Positions 45,425-58,176 of a DNA stretch of 64,000 nucleotides are shown one piece after another. The position numbers and the translations under genes were made by a program. The stretch lies in contig JAKSZU010000006.1 in NCBI GenBank assembly GCA_026018925.1, positions 190,475,449 to 190,539,448 on the forward strand, written 5' to 3'. The notes beneath the pieces are model-generated. The model was given only the letters and a program-made list of their open reading frames with translations. It was not told the DNA's origin and did no database searches. How positions within the stretch are numbered: the first letter of the stretch is position 1; the number at the start of each line of letters is the position of its first letter. This DNA is from Tupaia tana (taxonomy: Eukaryota; Chordata; Mammalia; Scandentia; Tupaiidae).

Positions 45425-47180
45425 AAATTATAAATTCAGAATGAGTTTTTTTGTTTTGTTTTTGTTCTTGCAGTTACTGTTCTTACATTTTAAATCACTT
45501 TCCCAATCCTGGAAACACTTTTGCTCCCAACTTCATGAGTGCTAACTGATTCTGATATTCTGATTCTCCAGTTATTCTTGTCTTCCTTATTGCAGCTAGT
45601 ACATTTCCTTCCTCAACATTGTAGATGGAGGTATCGCTTGATGCTGTATTCTTGACTATGCTTTTCTCTCTAACTGTGATAACCACATTCTTTCCTTTTA
45701 CTTCAACTATCATTTCCACATAAATTATTCTTAAAATATTGCTTCCAATAACTATACCTACCTGAAACTCCAGACCCATTTTTACTGCTCTGTGACTGTA
45801 GTTTTGCTAAGTTCAATATCATGATTGGACATTTATTCATGATACCTTGCTGCCATTTCAAACTCAATAAAAACAAAGTCAAATTAGTTTTTACTTCTAA
45901 ATTACTTCTTTTCATGTTAATTACACATTCTTTCATATAGTTTCTTATATATACAATCATTTTCACATGTTACTCTGTCTCATTTCATTTCATTATGGCC
46001 TGGAGCCAGGATATTAGGAAGGATACAAAAACAAATGAAATTGGAGCCATCCCTTAAGGAGTAATTTGACAATTAACTAGATGTGTAATGCTGAATAATA
46101 AATGCTGTGATTATGATAGAAAATGCATTTTAAGGAAGTATTTATAAGTATAATTAGAAACTCATCTGAAATATCAGAATGTTTTTAAACTAAAAGTGGA
46201 TAGTTTTAGAAAGGAGGACCACTGATTTTTTTTTTTCCCCTTTTTGGATCACTGAATTTGATCTTGAAGTTAGTTTGTCAGCAAAAAGGGGCATGGGAAA
46301 AGAAAGAGCTTCCTGTTAAAAGAAATAGTATTTATAAAGACATGAAGTCAACTGAGCATAAGACATTCTTGACTTGACTTCAATTCGCCCCTTTCCTCCC
46401 ACACTTAATTTGTCATAGAGTCTTTAATCACAACTTTAGGACATTGTTCTCACCTTTTCTATTTTCTTTGTTGCCATTTGGATTAGACTTTCATTAACTT
46501 TTACTTGGACTTTTTTCTTGAATTCCTTACAGATCTTCCTGTCTTTCCTTTCTTCTGATTCTAGGCCATCCTACTCATCAATGTCAAATGACTATCATTA
46601 TTTTAGAAATTAAGTGAATTTGGTATTGAAATTTGAATTACAGCTTGTCATTATTCCAATTCAAGAATTACTGGTTGTTTGAGTTATTCTCTAAATATTA
46701 AAGAAATAAGAAAAATAAAACTTGGAGCCTTGCAAATGTAATGTTATAGTAGAAATGAGAGACAGACACAGGCAGATAGATAGATAAATATAGATATAGA
46801 ACAAAAGATTTTATGATGAAGCAAAATAATAAAGCAAAGATTCTTTTAGAGAGTTCAAGAATTTGTCAAAAGCCACAGAAAAGTGCTGCCACTTGAAGGG
46901 GATTTAATCATTATTTTTTTTAATAAAGGGAATAAAAAAATCAACTAGAGGCAAAAGGACATAAAACATGGCAGGTAGGAATATCTTATATGTATGAAAA
47001 TTGGAAATGATAAGTGGTCTGCTTCTGCCGGAAAATTTAAGTGCAAGTTAGAATGGCTAGAAATAATTCTCTCAAGCACCTAGAGTAAATATTGAACTTC
47101 TTAATTTGAAATTCAAGGGTTTAATGATGGTCTTGTTGACCTTTTAGTTATCTCTTTCTACTTCTGTTCATATCACATTG
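45425..47180. other. AT-rich stretch, possible L2 traces
   Basis: Parts near 45460-45960 and 46390-46600 show the T/C-rich composition and short phrases of sense L2 but too few to be sure. A 94-codon minus-strand frame at 45495-45779 has no recognised domain. (GATA)n-like run near 46775. Confidence 0.35.
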
Positions 47181-47184
47181 TATT

Positions 47185-47500
47185 AGTCAGTCTTCTCCAG
47201 AAAAGCGATATCAATAGACAGTATATACATAGAGAGAGAGCTCATTTTAAACACTGACAAACATGACTTCAGAGGTTGGCAATTCCATATTTGCAGAAAG
47301 GGTTAACCACCTGGAGACCCAGAGGAGAGCCAATATTGTGTGTTAAACATGAAGACTGTAAAGTTGGAGACCTGGAATTTATCAGCTTGGGCTACTCTAT
47401 CTCTAGAAAAATTAGAAAAATAAATCAGCTTTTAATAAACTTGCTCATAATATGAAGAAAACATCAGGATGAAGGTTGTATGTCTATTAATTTCTTTCTA
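47185..47500 (+). mobile_element. Ancient repeat fragment, family uncertain
   Basis: TATTAGTCAGTCTTCTCCAG, ATACATAGAGAGAGAGCTC and CCTGGAGACCCAGAGGAGAG form a series common in placental genomes. It may continue after the SINE to about 48050. Confidence 0.5.
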
Positions 47501-47524
47501 ATTAATAGAAGTAGATAGCTATAG

Positions 47525-47797
47525 GGACCAGCAGTTAGCGTAATGGCTATGTCACTGGACTCCCACATAGTCCACGTGGTTCACATCCCAGACCAGGTGG
47601 CTTAAAACTCACGCCGGCCATGTGTGCATGCGTGCCCAAGATCCGGAGAGGAGAATGGAGGAGAAGGGATTGCGGCGTGGTCATCCCCCCTGGGGGGGGG
47701 TGATTTCTCTCTTTCTATCTCTCGGTCTCTCTCTGTCTGTCTGGCGAGTGCACGCACCCTATAGCAAAAACACCTCTCAAAAAAAAAATAAATAAAT
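47525..47797 (+). mobile_element. Young type 1 SINE with exact TSD
   Basis: GGGACCAGCAGTTAGCGTAAT start, C6-T-G9 block, CACGCACCCTATAGCAAAAA terminus, AAAT-type tail. TSD AAGTAGATAGCTATAG is exact at 47509-47524 and 47798-47813. Confidence 0.97.
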
Positions 47798-48769
47798 AAG
47801 TAGATAGCTATAGATACAACCTTGTATGTTCCAGGTAATAATGCTTTTAGACTATTTCAGTTCCATTGTCAGAAATTACACATTCTCCCCAGGTGGTTCT
47901 CAGTCTTTTTCTGAGAATTTCTCCAGATGAGAAAGCTTAACGCTGGGCCCACATGTTCTTCCTTTCAGGCCTCATTGGCACTCTCTTGTTTGACTCTACC
48001 ACAAATGATGCTTATGATGGCATCTGTCTCCTGGACATAATTAAAATTAGTTGTTTGTTATTGATGCCATCACTCTGGTCTTGAAGGACTAAGCCTTTTT
48101 CTGTTCTGTTCCAAAGAGAACACAAAACCTTCCTTCAAACTGAAAGAATCAGGACTACTTTTCACTAAAGCCAGAACGATCTTTACCTACTAGTAGAAGT
48201 ATTTTACATCTCTATACCTCACAGTCCAGAATAAATTTTACTTATCCTTAGGGAGAAAAAAAGTGATTTATTTTTATGAATGTCAGAAAAAAATTTATCA
48301 CCAGCTATTAATAAATATAATTTAACTGAATATGTCTAGCTAATATTCGGCAAAGCAGTGTGAGAGACAGAAAAACATAAAAATTAGGCTCTTGCCGTAC
48401 AGCATTTAAATGATGAGACTGACATGCAATCACACCTAAAGAAAAATGCAAACAGTATGTAATTAGTTGTTCAATTACATGGCATAGAATTTAACTGTAA
48501 GAAGGGAGAGGTTAGGCAGGATAATGTTTAAATGTCTTGACAGCCCTTAAATATTAGGTGCCTGTCATTAGTGTCCAGATATTTCAAGGGACCAAAATTT
48601 TGTTATGTAGCTTAAACACTTTGTAAATGGAACCATCATTTTCTAAATCTGTTTCTAAAAGGACCTCTATTCTGGACTGTATATTTTAACTGAAGTAAAA
48701 TGTATGGAAATTCGATAAAAAATCTCCATCTTTTTCTACACAGTTTAGAAGATGTGGTGCTTTTGATCA

Positions 48770-48915
48770 TGTAAGGCCCATTATCTGATGTAATACTATT
48801 TGCAATCTTGTAAGAACAGAATTACTATTCACATTTCACAAATGTTGAAAATGAGCCTAGGTAGTTAAAGTAGTTTGCTTGATCATATCTTTAGTAACAC
48901 GTGAAATTGGTGTAT
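48770..48915 (-). mobile_element. MIR, antisense
   Basis: GGCCCATTATCTGATGTAAT, TTCACATTTCACAAATGTTG, AAATGAGCCTAGGTAGTTAA. Confidence 0.55.
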
Positions 48916-49599
48916 GTTATCTAGATTATTCTGTAAGCGTCATCAAATAGGGTTGGGAGGAACCGTAGTGAAAGTTTGTTTTCAAATAGAAAACATTTTT
49001 GGGGTTAGCTAAGAATACCAGTAACAAATTTGAGTTTGAATAAGGAAACCATGTGTTAAAAACAACCAGAGAATAAATCCAATGAGAAAGTGTAGCAATA
49101 CTAAGAAAAGATGGATGATGTTATTCAATATCTGGTTACATTTTACCTCTTCATCCCATTTCTTACCACTTCTCTTCCCAGGTACTCTAGCTAAAGTGAG
49201 CACTTTTGCATGTCCTGCAAATTGCAACTTTTCTTTTGCCACTGAGTCCATAAAATGACTTATTTTTTTGTACAATTACCAACCTAGAAATAACTGTAAA
49301 TAATCTATTCCTACCATAAAAAGTAAGCCTTATAAAAGGTAATCAGATTAAAGACAATACTTCTTAAAAATGAAGATGTGATAACAAAAATTAAAATAAA
49401 AATAATTTTAATGAGCAATTGCATGCTAATACTTACACTTAAAACTGCTACCCCAATAAAGGAAGATTTTACAGAAAAAAAATCTAAATTTCCAGGTGGA
49501 AAGAATTACTAAGTAATCAGTATATATTGAAACTGTACGCTGGGAAGAAAAAAAGACTCTCAAAGTCCCAAATAGAGAAAGAATAAAAAGGGTGACATA

Positions 49600-49760
49600 A
49601 AAAGGCTTGTGAATGGGGAAAATATAAGGTTTGCAATCTGACCGAAATTAATGAAATAATATCTTCAATACACTGAAAAGAAATGATTTGCAACCCCAAA
49701 TTCTTTATGCTGCCTAGCTATTTATCTAGTACGAGATTATAACAAAACATTTCCAAATGT
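49600..49760 (+). mobile_element. Possible old L1 fragment
   Basis: TAATATCTTCAATACACTGA, AAAGAAATGATTTGCAACCCC and AAATTCTTTATGCTGCCTAGC resemble the sense L1 passage around 'aactgccaaccyagaattct'. Weak. Confidence 0.4.
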
Positions 49761-50656
49761 AACTGTTCATTTTTAAGATACAAGTATGACTTTTATGCAT
49801 ATTTAAAAATAACTCAAAGATTTTATTTTGCCCATTAACTGATGTTAAAATCAGGTCAATGGAAAATTTTAATATGCATATATATAAATACTAAAGTCTT
49901 GTTTACATAATATGCAAAATTATTCTTCAGTAAACAGTAGGAGGTAATATTTAGGCTTATCTTTTCTCCATGGCAGAAATCAATAGTATTTCAACCTAAT
50001 GAACAAAATTTAATGCATTGTTTATGGAAAAAAAAAAACAATGTGAATAAGCTATTGGTATTGTATGCCATGATTCCTACCCGTACAAATTTATCAAACA
50101 GTGTAGTCAATGAAAAGAAGGTACACCACTCTAGCTCAGGCACTTTTTTTTTTTTCAATTTTAAATTATTTTATTATGTAAGAATATAAAGGCAGCTAGC
50201 TCAGGCACTCTTTGAAGGTTTTGTTAGACAATACCAGGACACTAATTAAAAAAAAATACTCTTTTATCTTTTGTGCATTTCTAATTCTTTGATTTTTTTT
50301 TTTTTTTTTTTTTGACCTGAGGGATGGCTCATAAGTTTTAGTTTCTGGCACTTAGGAAGCTATTAAATAAAGTTCTTTAGCAGAATAGGGAGTAATAAAG
50401 AAAGAATGCATTGAGATCCTTGCTCCATTGCTGCAGGAGAGCAGAGAAGCTCCAAGATCACAGATAAGCAGCAGTCACAGAGAATAACTATTCAAACAAC
50501 AGGTCAAAGTCTGGGATGCAATTTATATGTTCAATATATATTGAATCATTTGAGAAAATTATTATTAAACTTTGACAGACCTATTTGTGTATTTAGAAAA
50601 GAAATATAGAAAGAGATACATAGAAAACAAAATAGATGAATAAAATGCAATTATTT

Positions 50657-50923
50657 TTTAAGAGAGACTTTTTTGCTGTAAGATGTGTGTACTAGTCAGA
50701 GAGACAGAGAGAAACAGAGAGACAAAAAATGAAAAATCACACCCCCCCTCCCGAGGGGGAGGTGGCCATGCTGCAATTCTTTCTCCTCCATTCTCCTCTA
50801 CAGATATTGGGCATGCACACACATGTGGCTGGTGTGAGTTTTAAGCCACCGGGTCTGGGACTTGAACCTAGGTCCACTATATGGGAGTCCAGTGATGTAA
50901 CCATTATGCCATTTGCTGGTCCC
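50657..50923 (-). mobile_element. Type 1 SINE with exact TSD
   Basis: AGAGAGACTTTTTTGCTGTAAG to CCATTTGCTGGTCCC. TSD TAAAATGCAATTATTT is exact at 50641-50656 and 50924-50939. Confidence 0.95.
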
Positions 50924-51192
50924 TAAAATGCAATTATTTACATTAGAAATAGCACTGTTTTAAGAAAGCATAGAAAGAAATATAATTTTTGGGTTAATTC
51001 TAAATCATTTTTATACATAAAAATAAAATGAATATTATCTGTTGAACATTATCTTACAATGAGATACATTAAATTAATGGATGGTGAGGAAATGTACTTG
51101 AAATAAGATGTCTTTCATTTTGCAGTGAAAGTCTCTGACATTTCCAAACTACTTACCTAAATACACAATAAAATGCATTTAAAAATTACACA

Positions 51193-51458
51193 GGGGATCA
51201 GCAGTTAGCGTAATGGCTACGTTGTTGGACTCCCACATAGTCGACCGCGGTTCGCGTCCTGGACCTGGTGGCTTAAAACTCACGCCGGGCGCGTGTGCGT
51301 GCATGCCCAAGATCCCGAGAGGAGAATGGAGGAGAAGGGATTGCGGCGTGGCCATCCCCCCTGGGGGGTGATTTCTCGCTTTCTGTCTCTCTGTCTCTGG
51401 CTGGCTGGCTGGCTGGCAAGTGCACGCGCCCTATAGTGAAAAAACCTCTCAAAAAAAA
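51193..51458 (+). mobile_element. Young type 1 SINE with (GGCT)n
   Basis: Near-consensus, with GGCT repeated four times before GGCAAGTGCACGCGCCC. TSD AAAAATTACA at 51181-51190 and 51459-51468. Confidence 0.95.
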
Positions 51459-51468
51459 AAAAATTACA

Positions 51469-52800
51469 TAAATTTAGTCTGATATCCTCACTTAATGTCA
51501 TGTTACATGAATTTGTCAGTTTTTGTTTTTCCAATGTTCTATTTCTTTAACTTTTATTATTCAAAAGAGAACAAAAAGAAGAATGAAGAATGAATTACAT
51601 GTGGATTGACCAAAAAAAAAGAACTTTCACATTTTTGTATGAAAAGCAAGTCTTTAATATATGCAAGCATATATTTTCTTATAAGCAGATGTTGACATTA
51701 CAAAATAACAAGTAATTGAGCACAGATGGTGTGCTTGGCATAGCAAAATTCTTAAAGGAGAGTTAGCAGTCAGAGCAGATTTCCTTTTCAGTTAGGGCAC
51801 TTTTGGCTTTAAATATTCCAGATCTCTTTCTCACTCAGTGCCTCTTTCCAAACGGAGTGTTCTGAGTCAGTATGAAAAGAATAATATATCAAATATTAAT
51901 GACATACATGAAATAATTTATATCCCAAATCAACTTTAAAGGAACCATGCTACATCGCCTGTTAATGATAATTAATATTAGTATTATATGAGTTACTTAT
52001 ATCTTCTACATCTATTGTACCCAATTTTAACTCTAATTTTAATAATGAGTATTATATTCATTACTGTTACCTATTAAAGTTCCTGCAATGATAGCTTACT
52101 ATTTCTGATAATTGTAGCAAAAAATAGTGTCTGCTTTCTCCTATTCATGTTTTCTGTTGAAACTGTGTTTAAATACTTAACCAACATTATAATGATGATA
52201 ATTGAGGGAGGAAGTGAGGAAAAAAGGTAAACTCTTAAATCTAGTTAAGAGATAGACAATGGTTCCAAATTACCTTTTCGCATATTACAATAACATCAAT
52301 TTTCATTTTTAAATATCACACCAAGACACCAGTCTCACAGCATGAAGTAAAACAATTAAAACATATTTGAAGGATTTTTTCCCCCTTTATAAAAAGAGAG
52401 GCAGACTATCTCAAATTTCTGGGCTGTACCCATTTTTTTTATTTGATGTTCGTTCTAGAAAGAACTTGAATTATTTTATCCCTCAAAGGCATCTCTTCTA
52501 CACAAAGATTTTCTCATTGACTTCAAAGTGGGAACCACTGGAGAGCATATTAGCATTGAAATGGATGAAAAACAGATTCAAATTTTTGAATGAGCAGAGT
52601 AAATTGAAATACAGCTAGTAGAAATAATCAGTGGATCAGTCAGGCTGGCAGACCAGTTGAATCTCCATAGCATTAAAACCAAATGAAAAGGATGAGCAGT
52701 TTTTGCTGAAAATAGGGACAATTTCAAGTACTAGAAATCACGACAGGGAAGAGAAGGAATGATTTAACTCCTATGTTACCAATTTTTAATTTACTCTCAA
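51469..52800. other. AT-rich stretch without recognised features
   Basis: No repeat or gene recognised; an 83-codon frame at 52367-52618 has no motif. Confidence 0.4.
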
Positions 52801-53035
52801 ACATAGGATCTTTCACTGTTCAGTGCTGCAGAGCCAATTTACAAAATCGAAACTGAGTGTCATAGTACAAGATTTATTCAATGGCCAAAGAACGGAGAAG
52901 CAGGAAAGGAGCTGACAAACCAAGTTTCTTGCTAACCTTAAACTGGAAATCTTAAGATACAGTGTTATGAAGGAAAGTGATACAGTAATATGAAGGGGAA
53001 TAATCAAACTTTTTTGCAGTTAAAGCAGGAACTTC
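52800..53035 (-). mobile_element. Possible old LTR fragment, antisense
   Basis: On the minus strand, TTGAATAAATCTTGTACTAT (poly-A signal), CAATTTGGC-type spacer and GCTCTGCAGCACTGAACA give an R-U5-like order. Confidence 0.35.
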
Positions 53036-53081
53036 TTGTAATCTAAAATCTACCTTTTCTCTCCTTTTAAAAATTATTCTG

Positions 53082-53264
53082 GGGAAGGGACTCAAGGGGA
53101 TAAAAAAGAACCAAGACATTTAAGAGACACAAAAATGAGATATTGTCTGTTAATGATAACACGCATGATAATATCTTTAACTGGGCTGATATACAGTGTA
53201 TTATTTGAAAAATCATTTTTCAAGCTGTAATGATATACAGTGATTGAATATATAATTTAAAAAA
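53082..53264 (+). mobile_element. LINE 3' end, class A, 183 bp with TSD
   Basis: Ends GATATACAGTGATTGAATAT plus A-tail; upstream CTGATATACAGTGTATTATTTG. The repeat AAAAATTATTCTG is exact at 53069-53081 and 53265-53277, defining a heavily 5'-truncated retro-insertion. Confidence 0.85.
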
Positions 53265-53285
53265 AAAAATTATTCTGAGGCTAGC

Positions 53286-53515
53286 AGGGGCCATGGTGGT
53301 TAAGGCACCTTAAATATCCAATGGGTGACAGCACAATTTGAATCCTGGTTCCTGTGGCTTGAGAAACAGGCTGGGCACATGTGTGTGCATGCCCAGAATC
53401 CCAAACAGAGAAACAGAGAACCAATTGGGACTTGACTATCCATCATGAGAAACAGTTTCTCACTTCTACCCTCCTCTACCCCCATGAAAACACATGTCCA
53501 CATGTATTCTTTTTT
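53286..53515 (+). mobile_element. Divergent type 1 SINE
   Basis: AGGGGCCATGGTGGTTAAGG, TTGAATCCTGGTTCC, GGGCACATGTGTGTGCATGCCCAGAATCC; 3' part degraded. Confidence 0.65.
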
Positions 53516-54398
53516 AATTATTTGGGTGAATTTTCTGGAAACTATAAACTGTTAAGGTGCTGTTAAATGTTTCACTTAGTAAGCTACTGACATGATATGA
53601 TTTGGGGTCTTCCAGGGGTGATTATGATGGTCATCTTAAATCTCACCAGTCCAAGCTGGTTCTTAGAGAGAGAGAACCTTACCGTGTCCACAGGCACACA
53701 CCCTACTAATTAGAGAAAACTAAAATTCAAAAAAAGTAGAATATTAAAAAAAGAGGGAATTAGAATAATATCACAAAAGATAATCAAAACAACAGCATCA
53801 TGTTTTATAGTAGGAAGTTACCATATACTAATTAAAATGGGTTAATTATAGAATAGAATGTGAAATAAGGAAATAATATAAAGAAAGACTCCTTTTGTTC
53901 AATACGTCGCTGAGAAGCCATTAGTGAAACTGAACTCAGGCACATAGAAGTTTGATGGCCATGGGATACACACTTCTCTTCACCACCTCTTTGCCCCTAC
54001 CCTCCACCCACTTTGGCACCAAGCCTCTAAGATAAGGCACTTGAAATAGCTCAAGATGACACCAATACATCATTGGACTTCATTGTTTTATTAATGCTCT
54101 TGCTCAAATACATTCCTCCTTTACCTTCCATCAGTCATGTCTTCTAGCTGTAATCATTTAACTGTTTATTCTTATCTGTAATTAAAACAATGTCCATACT
54201 TACTGCCTCCACACTTTGCTAAACAAAGTGACTCTGGGCAACCATGAGTTCATCCTGCTCCTCTTATGATAAAAGTTAGCAATCACTAGTGTACAAGAAG
54301 ACCCCTTGCTTTAGCTTTTCAACCAGTGTAAAGACTTGCAGATAATTATGTAAGTCTTCTCTTTTGTAATTTTTCCCTCTAAAAATCATCCTAAAATT

Positions 54399-54654
54399 GG
54401 GACTAGAAAGTAGTGTAATGGTTACATTGTTGGACTCCTGCATAGTAGACTGTGGTTTAAGTCCTGGATCCAGTGGCTCAAAACATGCCGGATTGTGTAT
54501 GCGTGCCTGCTCAGGATCCCAAGAGGAGAATGAAGGAGAATGGATTGTGACATGGCCATCCCTGCTGGGAGGTGATTTCTTGTTTTCTGTCTCTCTGTCT
54601 CTCTGGTGAGTGCAAGCACTCTATAGTAAAAATCTCTCTCAAAAAAAAAAAAAA
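54399..54654 (+). mobile_element. Type 1 SINE
   Basis: GGGACTAGAAAGTAGTGTAATGG, B-box GGTTTAAGTCCTGGA, GGAGAATGGATTGTGACATGG and CTCTATAGTAAAAATCTC with poly-A. Confidence 0.9.
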
Positions 54655-55067
54655 AATCGTAAAATCTGTAAGACCTTGGTGCACATATACAGAGGACCTT
54701 CAATATAGTGGTGCCCAATCATCTTCAGCCTTGGTCCAAATAAACTTTTCTGCTTTACTTACTTAACCTCAGCCTTTCTCTCAAGCTGACAATGAATGAT
54801 AAAAATTCTTTGCTTGGGCAAATTTCAGTCAAGCTTCTCAATTTTCTACTGGGATTTCTGTGTACTTTCTCATAAAATTGTCTTAATAAAAATCTATGCT
54901 ATGTCAGGTTAGCAAAAGTCCCTATTTTGATTCCTAATCAGTTTCCTTATCAAGCAACATTAAATATTTTTTTCTTTAATGATGGCTATAAGTACAGAAT
55001 TCAGAATCGCCAATACTGCCACAAGAAAATGAAGTATAAAATACCCATAACCTGGGTCAGCCAGTGG

Positions 55068-55245
55068 CATGGTTGTTAAGGCAGATAGATCCCAGAAGAC
55101 TAGAGAAGAGATTGTGGCATGGCCATCCCCTTGGGAGTTGTTTTTGATCTCTCTCTCTCACTCTCTCTCTCTCTCACACTCTCTCTCTCTCTCTCTTTTC
55201 TCTCTCTAGTGAGCACACACATCCTATAACAACTATTTAAAAAAA
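55068..55245 (+). mobile_element. Type 1 SINE lacking its B box
   Basis: GGGTCAGCCAGTGGCATGGTTGTTAAGGCAGATAG passes directly to AGAAGAGATTGTGGCATGGCC, removing the B box and the start of the body. A long (TC)n sits at 55151-55207. Confidence 0.75.
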
Positions 55246-55458
55246 TTAGAAAGAAGAGTAACCATAACTTGAACTTGCTATAGAAGGGTGGTGAGAGACA
55301 ATATAAGTGTATCAATTGTTCACTTTTCATAGTGGGATGCCAATAGATATTATAATCTGTTGTAAAGCAATGAATGGAAACAAAATATTTAAACTTATAC
55401 ATTTAACTATCAAAGTAACACAAACAGAAACTTTTTGATTCACATTAGTGTCGCCTCC

Positions 55459-55563
55459 GGGACCAGCAGTTGGCTTAATGGCTATGTTGTTGGACTCCCA
55501 TATAGTCGACCGCGGCTCAAGTCCCAGACCCAGTGGCTTAAACTCATACCAAGTGTGTGTGTA

Positions 55564-55595
<32 letters not shown>

Positions 55596-55781
55596 TGTCC
55601 AAGATCCTGAGAGGAGAATAGAGGGGAAGGGATTGTGGTGTGGCCATCCCCCGGGGGAGGGGGGGTGATTTCTCACTTTCTGTCTCTCTGTCTCTCTCTG
55701 TCTTCTGGTGAATGTACATGCCCTATAGCAAAAAACTCTCTAAGGAAAACAAACAAACAAACAAACAAACAAACAAAAAAC
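55459..55781 (+). mobile_element. Type 1 SINE with (GT)n and (AAAC)n expansions
   Basis: GGGACCAGCAGTTGGCTTAATGG start. The GTGTGCGTGCATGCC part has become (GT)n at 55554-55598 and the tail is (AAAC)n at 55748-55780. TSD TTAGTGTCGCCTCC and TTAGTGTAGCTTCC. Confidence 0.93.
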
Positions 55782-55939
55782 TTAGTGTAGCTTCCAGGGA
55801 GATACATAATCAAAAAGATTACTTTTTGTTTAACATTCTTATAATTTTTTTCATGTATTGCTTAAATAAATGTAATATAGAATTTAAAATAGCCTTTGAA
55901 TTGCTAGAGAAACACCATTATTCATAAAAACAATTTACA

Positions 55940-56105
55940 AAACAATTCAATTCTTTCTCCATCCAGTCAGGATTTGGGGCATGCATATATGTGCACCCAG
56001 CATGTGTTTCCAGCCTCTGAGGCTGAAGTTCAAACTATCGTCAGTCATGTGGGATCTGGCTCCCAAAGCATTATGCTTAACCACTTTATTTATAGGACTA
56101 GGCCA
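55940..56105 (-). mobile_element. Divergent type 1 SINE fragment
   Basis: CAATTCTTTCTCCATCCAGTC, GGATTTGGGGCATGCATATA and TCGTCAGTCATGTGGGATC; the 3' part is absent. Confidence 0.65.
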
Positions 56106-57600
56106 TGCTCTAATTCCTAATATTTTATGATTATGCATTATTAAATGCACACATTTGAAAATATAAGACATAAACTTGTGTGGGTGGGCTAGTTAATTCA
56201 GTTATACTATACATGCAGTACATTTCACTGCTATTATATATTAGAGAGTTCTATGTTTACTTATTAAGTAATACCTCCTATTTTAGGATTATAGGTTGAT
56301 GTCTTAATTTTTTTCCCAAATACGTTGGGACAGACAAAATTTATTAAAACTTTTCTTTCAGATTATTTTCTAAGTCACATAAATGACTCCTTTGGATATC
56401 TATAGGATTTTTCATAAAGTATTATATAGTATAATACAATCACTATTTTTAAATTACTACTCTTGTATAATTTATTTCTTTGCATTTAATGAGCTAATTT
56501 CTTTGTGAATATGCTAAATTTTAGTTCTATGAAAGCTACGGTATATGAAAATGACACAGTATGTAATTAAATAATCAAGGACCAGCAATGTGGACCAATG
56601 AAGTACTGAGAAAATCAGCTTTAAGAACTACTTAGAACTTGATTAATTTTGATTTGTGATGCATCTCCATCAAATAGATTATCTGAAGCACTAACTGTCA
56701 TGACTAAAGAATGAGGAGGAATTGAGAGCAATAAAATTGAAGAATACTACTTTGTAAAACACAATTCATTCGCATTTATTTTTGCAGGATGATGCCAGAA
56801 CTTGAGATTATGAAATTTGAGCTCTGTCTATGCAGGCACCTGCATTCAGAATGCAATCTCACTCTTTGGAGCTCTAATAGGAAGGCAGTGATTACATGGA
56901 GATGTGTCTTAATGCAAGTTATTACAATGGTCAGAAATATCTGTTTGATAAAAGTATCTTTGTTTCAAAAAGAGCTCTTTAAGACTCTAAGATAAATGAA
57001 ACTAAATTTATAAATAAATTAAAATGGAACTCATATACATGTAAATGGTAAGTGTAAGTTAATTAGCCTCTTTGAAATCTCAGTAATAATAGTTCATTAA
57101 CCTAGGAAAGCCATGTGTTTATCTCAATATGGCTTTTTGATCTGCAGTTTTCTAGGTAAGGTGCACAAGTCCTTACACTCACTTTGCATATGCATTTATC
57201 TTATAACTCGAATTTGCTGCTGACTTCCACAGTCTTGCTCTTTAAATGGATTACTAACTACAGTTTGCTCTTGTTCTGTTTGGCACAATTTCATGTTCAT
57301 TGAGATCTTCATGGCCTGGTATTTTTATTGCTGTAGCTTGTTCCCCTCCCCCGCACCCCCAAAAGCTTTCTATTTTTTGGTTGAGCCAAATCCGTACTAT
57401 CATCATTTCTTAGAACTAATGATCACTTCAATTCTACTTTAAAAATTGTTTTTCTGGATCCCAGTTCTATATTCATAAAAGGTTATATTTACTTTCTATG
57501 AGAAATCCTGCCCATAAAGGACTGCCCAGTCAGCAAATGGTCGTGAAAAATCTTACTGCCATTGCCATACACTACAGAAAGATCCTCTCTGGCTCTCTCT
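56106..57600. other. AT-rich stretch without recognised features
   Basis: No repeat or gene recognised. A short C-run CCCCTCCCCCGCACCCCC at 57344-57361 stands out in AT-rich sequence. Confidence 0.4.
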
Positions 57601-57845
57601 TGTAGGTTTTTGTCATGGAGCATGTGTACTTACCAGAGAGACAGAGAGAGATAGAGAGAGAGAAAGTGAGAAAGTGAGAAATCACCCCTTCCCCCCCGGG
57701 GAGGTGGCCACACCACAATTTTTTCTCTTTTATTCTCTTCTCAGGATTTTGGGTACACACTCACACACCAGTGGGTACAGGACTCAAACCACTGTCGACT
57801 ATGTGGAAGTACAGTGCCCTGGCCATCATGCTACCTGCTGGCCCC
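57601..57845 (-). mobile_element. Type 1 SINE
   Basis: GTAGGTTTTTGTCATGGAGC, CTTACCAGAGAGACAGAGAG, head reduced (CACACCAGTGGGTACAGGAC) and end CTACCTGCTGGCCCC. Confidence 0.88.
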
Positions 57846-58148
57846 TCTCTCTCTCTTTTAAAAATATTATTATCTTATTTAAAACATAAAGGTGGCTGAT
57901 AGTGTCATTTCTTAAGACATGGTAACTAAATACACTAGAGAACTTTTTCAGGGAAAGACATATGTGATGTATTCACAGGAATGCCCAACAACTGGCTTGT
58001 ATGCTTCCGGAATGGTGAATGACAATCCTCGATACTCCAAGGTTTCCTAACATTTTTATTTCCTTTATTGTATCTCCATATCACTGTGATTTGTCTTACC
58101 AGACTAACCACAAAATTGGTACCTCTTTAGATCAGGCTGCTTTTCTGG

Positions 58149-58176
58149 ATACCATGGTACTCGAGTACCGTGGTAT
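58149..58176. repeat. 28-bp near-perfect palindrome
   Basis: ATACCATGGTACTC and GAGTACCGTGGTAT are inverted copies meeting at TCGA with one mismatched pair (A/G). No surrounding repeat identified. Confidence 0.95.

Noticed and set aside
45495-45966. Two overlapping minus-strand ORFs (94 and 87 codons)
   Set aside because: No recognisable domain, and phrases of an L2-like repeat appear on the opposite strand.
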